Position numbers and translations under genes: made by a program. From the NCBI GenBank assembly GCA_036245525.1, contig BTPG01000005.1:182704245-182768244 (forward strand): a stretch of DNA of 64,000 bases. Reading direction: 5' to 3'. Within the stretch, counting starts at the first letter, position 1, and each line of letters opens with the position of its first letter. The notes beneath the pieces are model-generated. The model did no database searches. It was not told the origin of the DNA and saw only the letters and a program-made list of their open reading frames with translations. This stretch comes from Semisulcospira habei. Taxonomy: Eukaryota > Mollusca > Gastropoda > Semisulcospiridae. Of this stretch, positions 43,750 through 55,290 are shown piece by piece.

Positions 43750-44020
43750 GGTGAAACTTTGATGTGTGTGTCGGTCTGTCTGTCTGCCTATCTGTCTGTC
43801 TGTCTGTCTGTCTGTCTGCCTGCCTACCTGTCTGTGTGTCTGCCTGTCTGTTTGTCCGCCTTTTCTTTCTGTGTGTCTGCCTGTATGTTGTTGGTGTCGT
43901 TGTCGTCGTCGATGTTGTTGTTGTTGGCGACATCCCGCAAGATCCTGTCTGTCTGTCTGTCTCAGTGTTGTCTGTCTGTCTGTCTGTCTCAGTGTTGTCT
44001 GTCTGTCTGTCTGAGTGTTG

Positions 44021-44084
<64 letters not shown>

Positions 44085-44148
44085 TCAGTCAGTCAGTCAG
44101 TCAGTCTGTGTCTGTCTGTCTGTCGTTGTTGTTGTTGCTGTTGCTGTT

Positions 44149-44179
<31 letters not shown>

Positions 44180-44261
44180 ATGATGACTGTCTGCGCACGC
44201 ACGTACGCGTAAAAAGAGCAAGAAAGGCAGAGAATGAAAACATTTTATTTGTGTGTCACAG
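43750..44261. repeat. Compound TCTG/GCCT/GCCA/GTCA microsatellite in the MULE gap
   Basis: CTGT repeats at 43770-43835 and 43945-44015, then GCCT, GCCA, GTCA, CTGT, GTT, GCT and GAT runs to 44187. A 21-bp block (43046-43066) from the end of the N-terminal exon recurs at 43924-43944. The gap ends GTGTGTCACAG, a plausible acceptor, so part of it may be an intron (phase 0, donor GT at 43947). Confidence 0.8.
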
Positions 44262-45320
44262 GTTTTATCTGATGGAACGCCGTTTTTGGCATACGACTCA
44301 GGCCCCGGGGCTGACAGGATCCTTCTTTTTGCCACACCCGGTGGTCTGCAACTGCTGTGTCAACAAGGAGACTGGTTTGCTGATGGCACCTTTAAGACTG
44401 CCCCTGGGATCTTCAGCCAAATCTACACAATTCATGTTCTTTACTTGGAACAGACAATTCCTGTAGCTTTTGCCCTGCTCCCAAGCAAGTCGCGTGCCAC
44501 GTACAACCGTCTTCTCCAAGCTTTGGAGACACTCCGACCAGGACTTGCACCCACAACATTGATGACAGATTTTGAAAGTGCTGCCATCTTGGCATTCAGG
44601 GAAGCTTATCAGGGTTTAGAAGTCACCGGCTGTCATTTTCATTTGGCTCAAAACGTGTGGCGCCACATCCAGGACAGTGGTCTCTCACGTGACTACATAC
44701 ACGACGAAAACTTCGCAAAACTGATGCGCATGCTGCCAGGCTTGGCATACCTTGGCATACCAACGGCAAGTTTGAAAACTGGTCCTGTTACCAATAACTT
44801 CTACCGTTGGAAAATAAAGGTTCATTGTTCATTGTTCATTGTTCCTCCCTTGCACGTTGAACAGGCCTTCGAAACTGTGTTCGATCCTGCATCTCCGGTG
44901 TATGATGCACGTGGGCAACCAATCTTCGACTATTTTGAGGACACGTATATTGGCAGACCTCGCCGTCGTGGTCCTTGTCATCCGCCGATGTTCTCCATTG
45001 ACATGTGGAACGTGCACGACCGCGTCCTCACTGATGCTGCCAAGTCCAACAACAGCTGTGAAGGGTGGCATCACGCCTTTCAGAACGTGGTCGGGGCGTG
45101 CTACCCCAATCTTTGGAGGCTGATAGAGGCCCTCAAGAAAGAACAGGCACTAGTCCAGGCGGACGTCACACGTCTACTGGGAGGCCAGGCTCCAGCGCCC
45201 AAAAGGCGCAAGTACAAAGACTTACAGAAACGGATAAAGACGATCGTTACACAATACAATGACGGAGGTCGGGGGCTGCTTGAAACAATGGAAGGACTCG
45301 CCTTTGCTTTCATGTTCTAG
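44262..45320 (+). CDS. MULE transposase, catalytic part
   Basis: Reads LSDGTPFLAYDSG, RILLFATPGGLQLLC, WFADGTFKTAP (first catalytic Asp), PVAFALLPSKSRATYNRLL, TTLMTDFESAAILAF (second Asp), CHFHLAQNVWRHI (the C-x-H motif of MULEs) and later NNSCEGWHHAFQNVVG (likely catalytic Glu), with a basic KRRKYKDLQKRIK near the end and a TAG stop. All three acidic residues are present. A LINE 3' end is inserted at 44751-44844, in frame. Confidence 0.88.
   Translation, partial: VLSDGTPFLAYDSGPGADRILLFATPGGLQLLCQQGDWFADGTFKTAPGIFSQIYTIHVLYLEQTIPVAFALLPSKSRATYNRLLQALETLRPGLAPTTLMTDFESAAILAFREAYQGLEVTGCHFHLAQNVWRHIQDSGLSRDYIHDENFAKLMRMLPGLAYLGIPTASLKTGPVTNNFYRWKIKVHCSLFIVPPLHVEQAFETVFDPASPVYDARGQPIFDYFEDTYIGRPRRRGPCHPPMFSIDMWNVHDRVLTDAAKSNNSCEGWHHAFQNVVGACYPNLWRLIEALKKEQALVQADVTRLLGGQAPAPKRRKYKDLQKRIKTIVTQYNDGGRGLLETMEGLAFAFMF
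44751..44844 (+). mobile_element. LINE 3' end inserted inside the MULE ORF
   Basis: Bases 44761-44844 are identical to 18361-18444, including the TTCATTG repeat tail. A 10-bp CTTGGCATAC is duplicated in tandem just before it. The insertion keeps the reading frame, adding about 30 residues (TASLKTGPVTNNFYRWKIK and so on) not expected in a MULE protein. Confidence 0.92.
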
Positions 45321-45699
45321 TGTTGACGTCTTCAGAGACAAGCTATTCAGTTCCTTAGAAACTGCGCTTACACGTCCTGCGTGACCAGTACGTCAGGAGA
45401 CGCGGCGTGATCTTGAACTGGCACCTCCAGCTATTCATTATGGGCACATTGCAATCGAATTCATTTAATGACATTTTACTGATTTTAGTGATTTAAATGG
45501 ACATTACGGGTTTTGTGGAAGAACGTGGGATGATGCATTCAGGTTTTAATTCATACAACGGATGTTATATGACATATCAATAAAAATCGAATTGTTAGAA
45601 AAATGAAGTTAACTCTGTGTGTGTAAAGAATAGATTTTTGTGAGATAAACTCAATCAAGCCTATTAGTCACTCAGTTTTGCAGTTTCGCAGACACTTTT

Positions 45700-45861
<162 letters not shown>

Positions 45862-45866
45862 TCCTC

Positions 45867-46020
45867 TAGCGCTATAATGTACGGCGCTACAATGTACGGC
45901 GCTAAAATTTCGCCACGCTGAAATGTGCGGTGCTGAAAAGTCCCAGCGCTGAAGTGTACGGCGCTGAAGTATCCTCGCGCTTAAGTGTATGGCGCTGAAG
46001 TTCTGGTGCTGAAGTGCTGG
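45867..46020. repeat. MULE right subterminal repeats
   Basis: Units with GGCGCTGAAGTGTA or GGCGCTACAATGTA, the inverse of the left-end units. Confidence 0.85.
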
Positions 46021-46025
46021 TGATG

Positions 46026-47179
46026 ATCTGGCTGTCTAGGCACCGGTCGCTCACTCCTCGAGTGGTGAAATGACCTCACGATAGGTCCCTCTAGGGGGCA
46101 GCCTCCATTGACTGACGTCTCGGCGTCAGGTCGCTCCGCTCCACACAAGAACTCTGTACGATAATATCATAACACTCGCAACACACACACACACAACTTG
46201 GATAATACGTAACCTGGCTGATACAAATAACTCTCACACGTTCATTCACACACACGTGCTTCAAAACACGAACTACTTTGCAACACACTATAACTCTGTC
46301 ACTACACTAAAACAGACTATAACCTGACACTCTCGCCATACATTAGTTCGTACATAGAAAAAGACTATACTTAACACAACCACACACCTCACATTCCTTA
46401 TTTATCCATCTCGGTAAATAACTACATAGAAAATCACCGGTTATCTCAACGAATTCCAAACCGACATAACTGAACCAAATCAACGCTACACAGCCGAACT
46501 AAATCTTACTAACGTATACTACTTTTAACTCAGCAGCTATGAATAATACATATAAAAACATACCTCAAATCTAAGTCCCAGAGTCTTGGAAAACGGCTAG
46601 CATATCCAACATACGTCCGTCCTCACTGTCAGAATAGCCAGTACTGCCTAATCTAAAGCTATGTTAGAATGAGCTGCGGCCCAAACCTCCGTGCACAACG
46701 CTTTCCTCATGATTACACGTGACCTCGTGCATACACGGGATATTTGTCACAAGAAAACCCGCTGACAAGACCGTACCATACAAAAAAACCCGTGTGAACT
46801 CTATGCATGGGCATAGAGCTTCATCACACTCATGTGCGTTTTTCTTTCAGAAACATTTTGAGTTGTTCCTGTTTTTAAGCTTATCCTACTGATTCATCTC
46901 TCTTAACCTTAACTCCACCCCCACCCCACCCACCCCCCTCCCCCCACCCCCACCCCCACACCCACCCATATTGTGTAAAAGTTGGAAAACGCTTGCAAGC
47001 TCATACAGAACACGCTTTGTGGGCATGGGCCATCCCACCTTGTTCTTCAAAATGGCTGTGGCGACGCCAGCCAACAGAACGTATAACTGGTAGGAAGCGT
47101 CGTGTGTCTGCCGTGGGTGGTTCTTCTGATGAAATCAAAAAGCTTAACCTTTTACGGTTTTTTTTCCGCATTGAATTAT
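46026..47179. other. C/A-rich sequence, no gene recognised
   Basis: 46150-46600 is almost free of G on the + strand and ACAC-rich. 46900-46975 is CCACCC low complexity. No exon or transposon end is supported. Confidence 0.45.
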
Positions 47180-47660
47180 TAATTTCCAAAATGTTGACGA
47201 GTACAAGCTGGCTAACGAACTCATCCAATGTCTTTCTACAAACTAGCTATATCCAAAATTTCAAGTGCATATAATCAAAATTGCGGTCTCCAATGTGGGT
47301 CAACAGACTTTCTATAAACGGTCATTAAACTCTTCAATGAGACATCCAATTTCGATATGCTCGGATGGGCACCTAGACACCCCTTTGAATGAAGCGTTTC
47401 CTTTATTTTCAAGCTTGTACGTAAGCCAGCTTCAGAGATTATAGTGGTTACATACATGCGCGCGCACACACACACGTACGCACACGCGCGCGCGCGCAAA
47501 CACACACACACGTACGCACACGCGCGCGCGCACGCAAACACACACACACACACACGGCCTTTTGCGCCCAACTACGTTCAACAGCAAGATTAGAGTAGCT
47601 AGACATACGTCATTTTTATCTTGTTACTTCTTTACCACAGTCTGAGGCCCGCCCGCCTGT
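47180..47660 (-). mobile_element. RptA fragment E, diverged
   Basis: CAAGCTGGCTAACGAACTC, CAAACTAGCTATATCC and TATAAACGGTCATTAAACTC follow the order of copies C and D. A CA/CG microsatellite (47458-47555) replaces the CATACATA repeat. Both ends are missing. Confidence 0.7.
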
Positions 47661-48089
47661 TATGTCCTTTGCATTCTACTGAACGAGCTCCGACCGGCCC
47701 CGTCCCAAAGTTTACCGTATTTTCAATACGGTAGACAAAAACAAAACAAAAGAAACAACAACCAAAAAGCCGTCTAAACGACGGAAGGATTTCTTTTTAT
47801 TAACTCCAAGTCCTATTTAAGGGCAGTAACTTCACACTTCAGTGCTAATGTTTCTCTGGCCATACTTTTGCAATTGTTTCCCCTGAACTCGTAGTCATGT
47901 TGTCACTGCGCATTTCCGTAGAAATGTATATAGCACAAACACCCAGTGTGGCCGAACATCTCAAAGCATAATAAATTGTGTTTATTTCTTCTTCTTTTTC
48001 CCTATATGTTCTTTTGACGGCGGGGGATCGTTGACGTTGACTTTACAATGATTTCAAAACACACTCTGCGTCCACTGGAAGTGAAAGGG
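47661..48089. other. Nothing recognised
   Basis: No feature supported. Confidence 0.45.
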
Positions 48090-48172
48090 TTAATTTATTC
48101 GACACGTGCCGCATTCGGGTATGACGCGGGGCGAATAGCCGCGTATCTGTCTGCGGCACATCTCGAAAGCCG
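48090..48172. mobile_element. TTAA MITE, type B, diverged
   Basis: TTAATTTATTCGACACGTGCC at the left, then an inner GCGGGGCGAATAGCCGCG and GCGGCACATCTCGAAA at the right without TTAA. Confidence 0.7.
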
Positions 48173-48349
48173 GCTTGGAGTGAATAAACTGGTGTGTCCC
48201 TTAAAGAGGACATGGTCTACTTCGTATTCACAGCTTGCAGTGCACACCAAGTGTACATAATTATGTCTTATGTCTCTTTTATGTCAGATGAGTGACAGGA
48301 AAGTGTGTCAAGATTGCCTTTTTGTGATCCGTCAAACCTTACAATATTA

Positions 48350-48690
48350 CAAAATGTGTGTGTGTGGGGGGGGGGGGGGGGGGGGGCGGGGGGCAGTGGT
48401 TCTATTTGTGACACATTACCGATGAAGTTTGGCTTTTTCAAAAGCTACAATTCAGCAGTAACGCGTAGCGAACGGGACCAATGCTGAAAGCGACCAAACT
48501 TCAGCAGTAACGTATCGCAATTAGGAACAAAACCCCCTTTGTGATTCGCGACACGTCACAGTGGTGTGGATAGATTTTTCGGGTACGTGTGGCCAACCCT
48601 TTCAAAACGGAAAGACGGCGGGGTTTCGGGTGGGAGGAGGGGGGGGGAGTTGGGGTGGGTGGGTGGGTGGGGGGGGGGGTGAATGTTATA
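48350..48690. repeat. G-rich low-complexity tracts
   Basis: Poly-G at 48365-48395 and GGGTGGGTGG at 48630-48682, with ordinary sequence between. Confidence 0.9.
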
Positions 48691-49200
48691 ACTACATAGC
48701 ACAGACATCATGTATAATTTTTATAATCTTTAATATTTGGCATCCTTATTATTTATTATTTTAGTTTCAATTGTATAATTATTAACACAACAATAATCAT
48801 TTATCTGCCTGTAAAAACTGCTGCAGTTACCACTTGGACATTGGGCCGGAAGGATATACGACCCAAGTATACTCTCATACAGATACTACCTGATGCATTA
48901 GATTCAGCCCACACACCCACCCCCACACCCCCTCCCCGCTCACCACCCCCTCGCAACCCCACCCACCTTTATCCCGTCGGTTACTTACGCTAATGGGAAA
49001 AGTGTACAACCAATCGCCGTGTTACGTTAACAAAACTTTCCAGTGAATCACGGACGCCGTTCGCGTATGCTTATTTATTTGCTATATCCGTGATTGAGAA
49101 AGCGCAGTCACAAAAACAACCTTGTACACAAACCACCCGTGCGCATCCTGTGCAGGCATTGTGCAGCGACTGTTTCCCTGCCTGACTGGGACTGAGCGAG
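48691..49200. other. Nothing recognised
   Basis: AT-rich, with a CACCC-rich patch at 48910-48970. Confidence 0.45.
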
Positions 49201-49204
49201 ACGG

Positions 49205-49300
49205 ATCGATCGTGATAGTTCAAGGGTAGTGCCTGATGGGCTTGGCGCCTGTAAAGGCGCCAAGCCCATCAGGCACTACCCTTGAACTATCACGGTCGAT
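49205..49300. mobile_element. Type-A hairpin, strongly paired
   Basis: ATCGATCGTGATAGTTCAAG and its complement flank GGCGCCTGTAAAGGCGCC. The inner arm GCCTGATGGGC differs from the usual GCCAGATTAGC but is matched on the other side. Confidence 0.85.
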
Positions 49301-49429
49301 TTCGGTTCTTATGTATGTATAGAGGTGTAAAGCTAACAACGTCGCTTTGTCTTCAGTTCGATTGACAGCGCTAGGAATTTCTCTATCCTAAAATGCACTC
49401 TAATCCAAACGAGTTGAATAATTCCTAGC

Positions 49430-49615
<186 letters not shown>

Positions 49616-49983
49616 CATTAAACAGAACTGTGACATCACGTATGCAAGTCAACCACACCTCTGCCCCGTGTGCGGTGTTTTTATGTACAATGGCGTTGTG
49701 CGAAAGAATCTGTAAGTAGTTTTATCAGCGCGTGTTTCTTGTTCTATCCTGTAGCCTAGGCAGCTTTTTTTTTTTTTGTCCTATCCTATTCTATTTTATC
49801 TGCCCTATCTCAGCCTAGTGTAGCTTGGCTTAGCTTATCATATCTTATCTATCCTTACATGTTCGCCTAGATTGTTTAGCTCAGCTTAGGTTAGTTAAGG
49901 CAATTAGCGAGTTCATTATGTTGTTTACAGTAAGTATGGAGTGTTTGACGTAAGATGCTAGTAAATTGCAGTTCGCCAGTTGT
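49616..49983. other. Nothing recognised
   Basis: Contains TATCTTATC-like and TTAGCTTAGC-like short runs only. Confidence 0.45.
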
Positions 49984-50296
49984 AATAATAATAAATAATA
50001 ATTACGGTATTTATAATGCGCTTATCTTATAATAATTATAACTCTAAGCGCGCACTCACAACTCGCACACGCATGCGCACGCTTTAGACAATGACTCACG
50101 TAACACAAATAGTGAAAATACATTACGACGGTCAGCTTGGGGTGGGGAGTGTGGTGATGTAGTGCTAGAACTGTTGAAAGAGGTGAGTTTTGAGGTCGGA
50201 CTGGAAGGAGGAGAGCGAGTGTTTCTGACGGAGAGAGAGTGGGAGAGTTGTGCGGCTTTTATGTTAAAATATAAGGCGCCTAAAAATATATGTTAC

Positions 50297-50371
<75 letters not shown>

Positions 50372-50372
50372 A
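49984..50372 (-). mobile_element. (ATT)n retroposon and (TTA)n tract
   Basis: (AATA)n, GGTATTTATAATGCGC, CTAAGCGCGCACTCACAAC and GTCAGCTTGG resemble the (ATT)n retroposon in minus orientation, diverged. A pure (TTA)n tract follows at 50298-50372. Confidence 0.6.
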
Positions 50373-50887
50373 CTTACCACACCTCACCTTTCTTTCCCTC
50401 CCCTTACCATCATCATCTATCTGTCCGTGTGGCTGTCTTGTCCACAGGCATGAGACAGTCGTGCTGAAAGCGACCATCAGTGTCACGCGGGCAGTAGGAC
50501 ATAGCATGTGCCATCCTCCCACGCCTGTGGCCTTGTCCGCTCACCTCTGTACTCGCGTCTGTGTTTTGTCGTAGCGTTCGGGTTCATTGTAATGATTTGT
50601 ACATGAACAGGTAAAGTTCAACAAGGCCTTTCTTCAGTCATTTCCCCCCCCCCCCCCCCCCCCCCCCCCGGGCCCGCCCCGTCCATCCCCCCCCCCCCCG
50701 TCCATCCCCCCCCCCCCTCCACTTCATTAATCTCCCACCCTCTATCCCGTCCTTCATGTTTAAGGCGTTTCACCCACAAGCGTCTGATGGTGACTTCATG
50801 GAGAGCGAAGTTGACTCGTTTCAACTTTCAGAATTTAACTCATTCGGTATACGATATCACCGCGGAAGGTGGATCGGGCACCACTGA
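50373..50887. other. No gene; poly-C tract
   Basis: 50643-50720 is poly-C interrupted by CGTCCATCC. The rest shows no supported feature. Confidence 0.55.
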
Positions 50888-50966
50888 TTACCCCCTTCAC
50901 TGCCGAAGAAAGTTGAACACCACCCAACTGCAAGAGGCATAGATCCTCATGAGCCCCCCCCCCTCC

Positions 50967-51021
<55 letters not shown>

Positions 51022-51093
51022 CCCTCGCAATTGCGGGGGCTCATGAGGACCTAAGCCTCTTGCTGAACGCACATTGTATCCACGTTCGTTTAA
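50888..51093. mobile_element. Type-C MITE with (CA)n in the hairpin loop
   Basis: GCAAGAGGCATAGATCCTCA (50930) pairs with TGAGGACCTAAGCCTCTTGC (51045); (CA)n of about 70 bp sits between the arms. Left end TTACCCCCTTCACTGCCGA. Confidence 0.8.
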
Positions 51094-51312
51094 CTCATTC
51101 AGGCCGACGCACGCATTTCCCAAATTTTGGAGGCGTCATCTAACGACTATGCATCTATAGCAGGAGATGGATCGACTATGATAATCAAGGGTAATCAAGG
51201 GTAGTGCCAGATTAGCTTGGCGCCTGTCGGGGCCAAGCTAATCTGGCACTACCCTTGAATTATCATGGTCGATCCATCTCCTGCTGTAGTGCGTCAGGAC
51301 TGAATGGCTTAA
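51090..51312. mobile_element. TTAA hairpin MITE, type A, reverse orientation
   Basis: TTAACTCATTCAGGCCGACG at the left and TCAGGACTGAATGGCTTAA at the right. Stem 51172-51275. Its left TTAA overlaps the end of the preceding element, so two MITEs lie back to back. Confidence 0.88.
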
Positions 51313-51529
51313 CGGCTGGGGATGATTGGTGTTGAACTGATAATAGCTTCAAAAAATCAATCTGCTTCCACTGGCAGTGAGGGGGTTAAGGGTAGTGCCG
51401 GATTGTGTCCTGGTACAAGATTTTTTTCAGATGGCGTCGGTATCGCACAACCGGTATTTTGTCCATCTAACCGGTATCTTCTACCGGTTATAACTTTCCC
51501 GTCTATAGCGTATTGCATTTGAAAACTAG

Positions 51530-51721
51530 TTAACCTTTTGAGCTCCAAGGTCCCATTTCTCCAATTTTGGAGATGTTGCCTAACGACTATGTACCAGTTG
51601 CAGGAGATGGCTTGACCATGATAATCCAAGGGTTGTGCCAGATTAGCTTGGCGCCCGAAGGCCTTGAATTATCATGGTCAAGCCATCTCCTGCTGTAGGG
51701 ATCCAGGGCTTAAAGGGTTAC
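51530..51721. mobile_element. TTAA hairpin MITE, type A, one arm deleted
   Basis: TTAACCTTTTGAGCTCCAAG left, AGGGTTAC right. The right stem arm is reduced to CCTTGAATTATCATGGTC. Confidence 0.75.
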
Positions 51722-52021
51722 TGAAACACCGACGAATAATCGGTTATGGCGAAGCCTGTTACGGATACATCTCAAAGTCGTCACCACACCTATTAGCACA
51801 GAAGGGGCATGCTGCGTACACTTGCATGCGTACGCTCCCTTCTTAGCAGATAGAAAGGCGAGGTTGCGCGCACAAGTGACAAGTGATTAATTTTGTCCTG
51901 TGCATGTGTCGTCGGACAAGAGCGTCTGTTTTACGCACCGCTTTATCCGGCCTAGGTTCGTTTTTAAACTCGACCACCGATCATCCCCTCCAGCTGAGAG
52001 GCACAGAGGTAATTGGAAGAA

Positions 52022-52089
52022 TGCAAGAGGGACAGATTCTCATGAGCCCCCGCAGTTGCGGGGGCTCATGAGAATCTGTCCCTCTTGCA
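52022..52089. repeat. Perfect 68-bp type-C hairpin
   Basis: Two 33-nt arms (52022-52054 and 52057-52089) pair without a mismatch around a GT loop. Core CTCATGAGCCCCCGCA. Confidence 0.93.
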
Positions 52090-52560
52090 AATTGGTCGGA
52101 GCTGCTTGAAGACTAAGTGCAGTGTTTTGTTTACAGTACGTTTGGCCAGCAGGAGCACGCTTGGTATAAATATCCGGGGCGTGAATTCTAGTTAGAAGAC
52201 GGATTAGTTTCCACGCAGGGTTGTTGTTCGGCCTGCAGTACTGCTGTTTTCGCTTTTCCAGGTAAGAATAACACCTATGTAGTTAGGAGTCATGTGACAA
52301 TACGCCTATATTAATGTCACATACATGTCATAAAAAGACGGTCTTATGTGTTACTCAGTTTGTTTCACAGAATTTCGATTCAAACAGACAACAAACAAAT
52401 GCAGCCGTTGTGAATTGCTCTTTATTACGGACCGTTAAGATTCACACGCGATACAAAAAAAGGATGGGGGGAGAGGGGGGGGAGGAGGGTTGACATCGCA
52501 GCACAAACCGACTGCATAACGAACACGAAAGGATAGTGTCGCGAAATAGGGTCAGCTTTT
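52090..52560. other. Nothing recognised
   Basis: A G-rich patch at 52460-52490. No exon or repeat end supported. Confidence 0.45.
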
Positions 52561-52919
52561 TTGGTGGATGAAAATATAGCTGAAAACAGGCCTATATAAG
52601 TACACGGACTGCAGTGCCAAAAGACTATTAAAGGTTTGATGGATGTTTGCCAACGCATATGTAAAATGAAATACATTGTACAGAAATACAGTTTAAATCT
52701 GTGTGGGTTAGTTCTTTTTAGTTTGTCCAGTAGTTAGCTATTGGTGGATGAAAATATCATAGCTGAAAACAGGCCAATATAAGTACACGGACTGCAGTGC
52801 CAAAAGACTATTAAAGGTTTGATGGATGTTTGCCAACGCAAATGTACAATGAAACACATTCTACAGAAACACAGTTTAAATCTGTGTGGGTTAGTGCGTT
52901 TTAGTAGTCCAGTGTATTC
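52561..52919. repeat. 180-bp tandem duplication
   Basis: TTGGTGGATGAAAATAT begins at 52561 and 52741. The copies share about 90 per cent of positions, with small indels. Confidence 0.9.
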
Positions 52920-53187
52920 ACTTACTTACTAACTCACTTATCTACTTACCTACTTACTTACTTTGTGAGCCCGCCAATTTGTGTGCGTTGTAACGTGAGT
53001 AGCCTTACATTGTTTGCTCATCCGTTAATTCACGAGGGGCTCGTCAGCGGAAAAGCGTATGGTCCTAAAGATGTCAAATTCGCCGTGACTCTGCGTCAGC
53101 ATGATTGTAGAAAATTGCGTGTGTCGCGTACGTTTTAACAGTAACTCTCCATACTCTTCGCGAGAGTGCTCCCCAAGCAGACCCACT

Positions 53188-53275
53188 CGGGGAGTACACC
53201 ACAAGTACACTTGTATTCCAATGAGATGCTAAAGCATCTCATTGGAATAGAAATGTACTTGTGGTGCACTCCCCG
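53188..53275. repeat. 88-bp hairpin
   Basis: CGGGGAGTACACCACAAGTA and TATTCCAATGAGATGCT pair with the downstream arm with few mismatches around AA. Ends are unlike the TTAA families. Confidence 0.82.
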
Positions 53276-53890
53276 CGGACAGTACTGGAAGTGTATCTGA
53301 GCTCAGTTCCTGTGACGTATCTTCCATTCACGTGAAAAAGCTCATTTCATGTCAATTGCGTATTATAATCAGCGGTCGGTGTTTATCACCGAAGGCAAGA
53401 GCTGGATTCTTCAAGCAGAAGATTCCCTTTTGTTGAAACCAACCAGTCAATCAAAAATACCTGAAACAGCTAAATGAAAGCAAGACGGCAACCACTTCAT
53501 CCACCACAAACCCACACCATCAGCACCACCACCACCAACAGCACATATACCACTAAATTACGACAACCACCACCACCAACAACATCAAATAAAATACACC
53601 TTTTAAGATAGACAGGCAGCCATAAAAACGAAGAGGGAATCAGAATACGGCCCACCTTCTCAAAAAAGTTGCCTCCCATATCTTGCTCTTACTTGGATGT
53701 CGTGCAATGAATTACCTCCTCTTTTTCTGTGTCGCGGAGGGCGGATGCACAGGCGGAGGCAGATGCAGTGCAGACCCAGTACACAAAGGTCATCGGACCA
53801 CGACGGCCGCAGTGGGCCTGAAGACGTTTTGCTACTGGGGGATGGACAGACAGAAAGACGGACAGAAAAGACAGAGAGAAAAACCGTTAA
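53276..53890. other. Nothing recognised
   Basis: ACCACCACC-rich patch at 53520-53590. Open frames there reflect composition. Confidence 0.45.
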
Positions 53891-53895
53891 ACGTT

Positions 53896-54047
53896 TAGGG
53901 CTTAACGTCTTTTATCCACCACGAAGGTGATTTCAAAGACTGGGCACCGAAATAGGGTCTGAAAAAATTTTAACCCAAGCTGGATTCGAACCCAGGACCT
54001 TTCGGTCGAGAGACCAACACTCTACCACCGAGCCACCCAGCTCCCCG
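53896..54047 (-). mobile_element. tRNA-derived SINE, second family
   Basis: Minus-strand head GGGGAGCTGGGTGGCTCGG, TGGTAGAGTGTTGG, then GGTCCTGGGTTCGAATCC: A-box and B-box of a tRNA-like promoter. The body GGTGATTTCAAAGAC and CTTAACGTCTTTTATCC recurs at 62258-62370. Ends without a visible target duplication. Confidence 0.85.
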
Positions 54048-54837
54048 AAAAGACAGAGAAGTGCAATGCTCCGATCATGGGTACACAAAGTGTTTCACAC
54101 GGGACAAAACGTAGAAAGTTAGACGATTTTTCTCCGAAACAAAAAAGCTGCATTGCGTAACAATTGAAAACGTGTATTAAAACTCGTTAAAAACATATTT
54201 CCAGTACTTTGCAATGTTGGTATTTCACAGAACAGGCACCCCTCAAACGTACCAATGATCGGAGCTGTGCACAGAAGAAAACAGAAACAGTACATAGTGC
54301 ATTATTTCTTTGGGAAAAATATTCTGATGTGCAGCTTTGAGAGAAATTGTTGACTCACACGGGTACCCGCCTAAATTCACGAGACAAAATATTGTCTACC
54401 CGGTTTATGGGTCATATATGAAAAGAGGAGCGAATTTTTTTTTCTCTACTCAAGTAGTTCCCCCCAAAGTGGGTCACACGTACAAACGAAGTTTTTTTCT
54501 CCTTAGCACGTGCACATTTGTATCGTCGACACATATATGACTACGTCATTTTGTTCCGTAGCCGTCATTCATCTTAAACTGCAACTGTACGTAGGAGAGG
54601 ATCGGAGAAGGATTTTTTTCAGCTTATTTCAACAGTCTGAAACTTTCGCTCGCACTTTGGGCGAATCATACCGGTGAGCCGGAAGGAGCGGCAGGCTTGT
54701 GTTGAGTTTGTGCATGAAACATTAGTCGGTACTGTGGAGTTGAACGCTTCACCATGAAAATAGTCACAAAATGTTTACGGTTTGCAGAAATGTGGTTCAC
54801 GAGATTGCTGACGCATTATACCACCGCCCATACATGT
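54048..54837. other. Nothing recognised
   Basis: Ordinary AT-rich sequence. No coding or repeat structure seen. Confidence 0.45.
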
Positions 54838-54930
54838 ATATAGTTCAAGAGTAGTGCCAGATTAGCATGGCGCCTTCCAGGCGAAAAGCTAATCTAGCAC
54901 TATCTTTGGACAGTCCTACAACAGTCGACC
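54838..54930. mobile_element. Decayed type-A hairpin
   Basis: TAGTTCAAGAGTAGTGCCAG with a poorly matching second arm, then CGACCCATCTCCCACTGTAG. Confidence 0.65.
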
Positions 54931-55129
54931 CATCTCCCACTGTAGTGTGCGCGTGTGAGTGAACAAGGAAAAGATCCTACCTATCAGCTGCGATGTCCTC
55001 CAGGACTCGTTCCTACTTGACTGTCGATGTCTTGTCCGTGTTTTCAGCACTCAATAGCAAAGTATAATAGTCCGCCCACGGATGGGCTCCATAACACATT
55101 TAATCCGCAGCGCAGGTATTCCACAACAC

Positions 55130-55290
55130 AGTTAGTTATGTGGGTTTAACTCCGAGCTGGCGAATAAGGCCATCTCACGGCGGCATTACACAACACAGTT
55201 AATCCACAACACATGTAAATCCACAACACAGCAGATCCACAACACAGCAGATCCACAACACAGCAGATCCACAACACAGCAGATCCACAA
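55130..55290 (-). repeat. SINE tail followed by a 16-bp tandem repeat
   Basis: GTTAGTTATGTGGGTTTAAC and GGCCATCTCACGGCGG (SINE tail, minus), then about five units of AACACAGCAGATCCAC. Confidence 0.75.

Noticed and set aside
43764..44162. Cysteine-rich + strand frames (CLSVCLSVC)
   Set aside because: CTGT and GCCT microsatellites; any resemblance to a secreted Cys-rich peptide is compositional.
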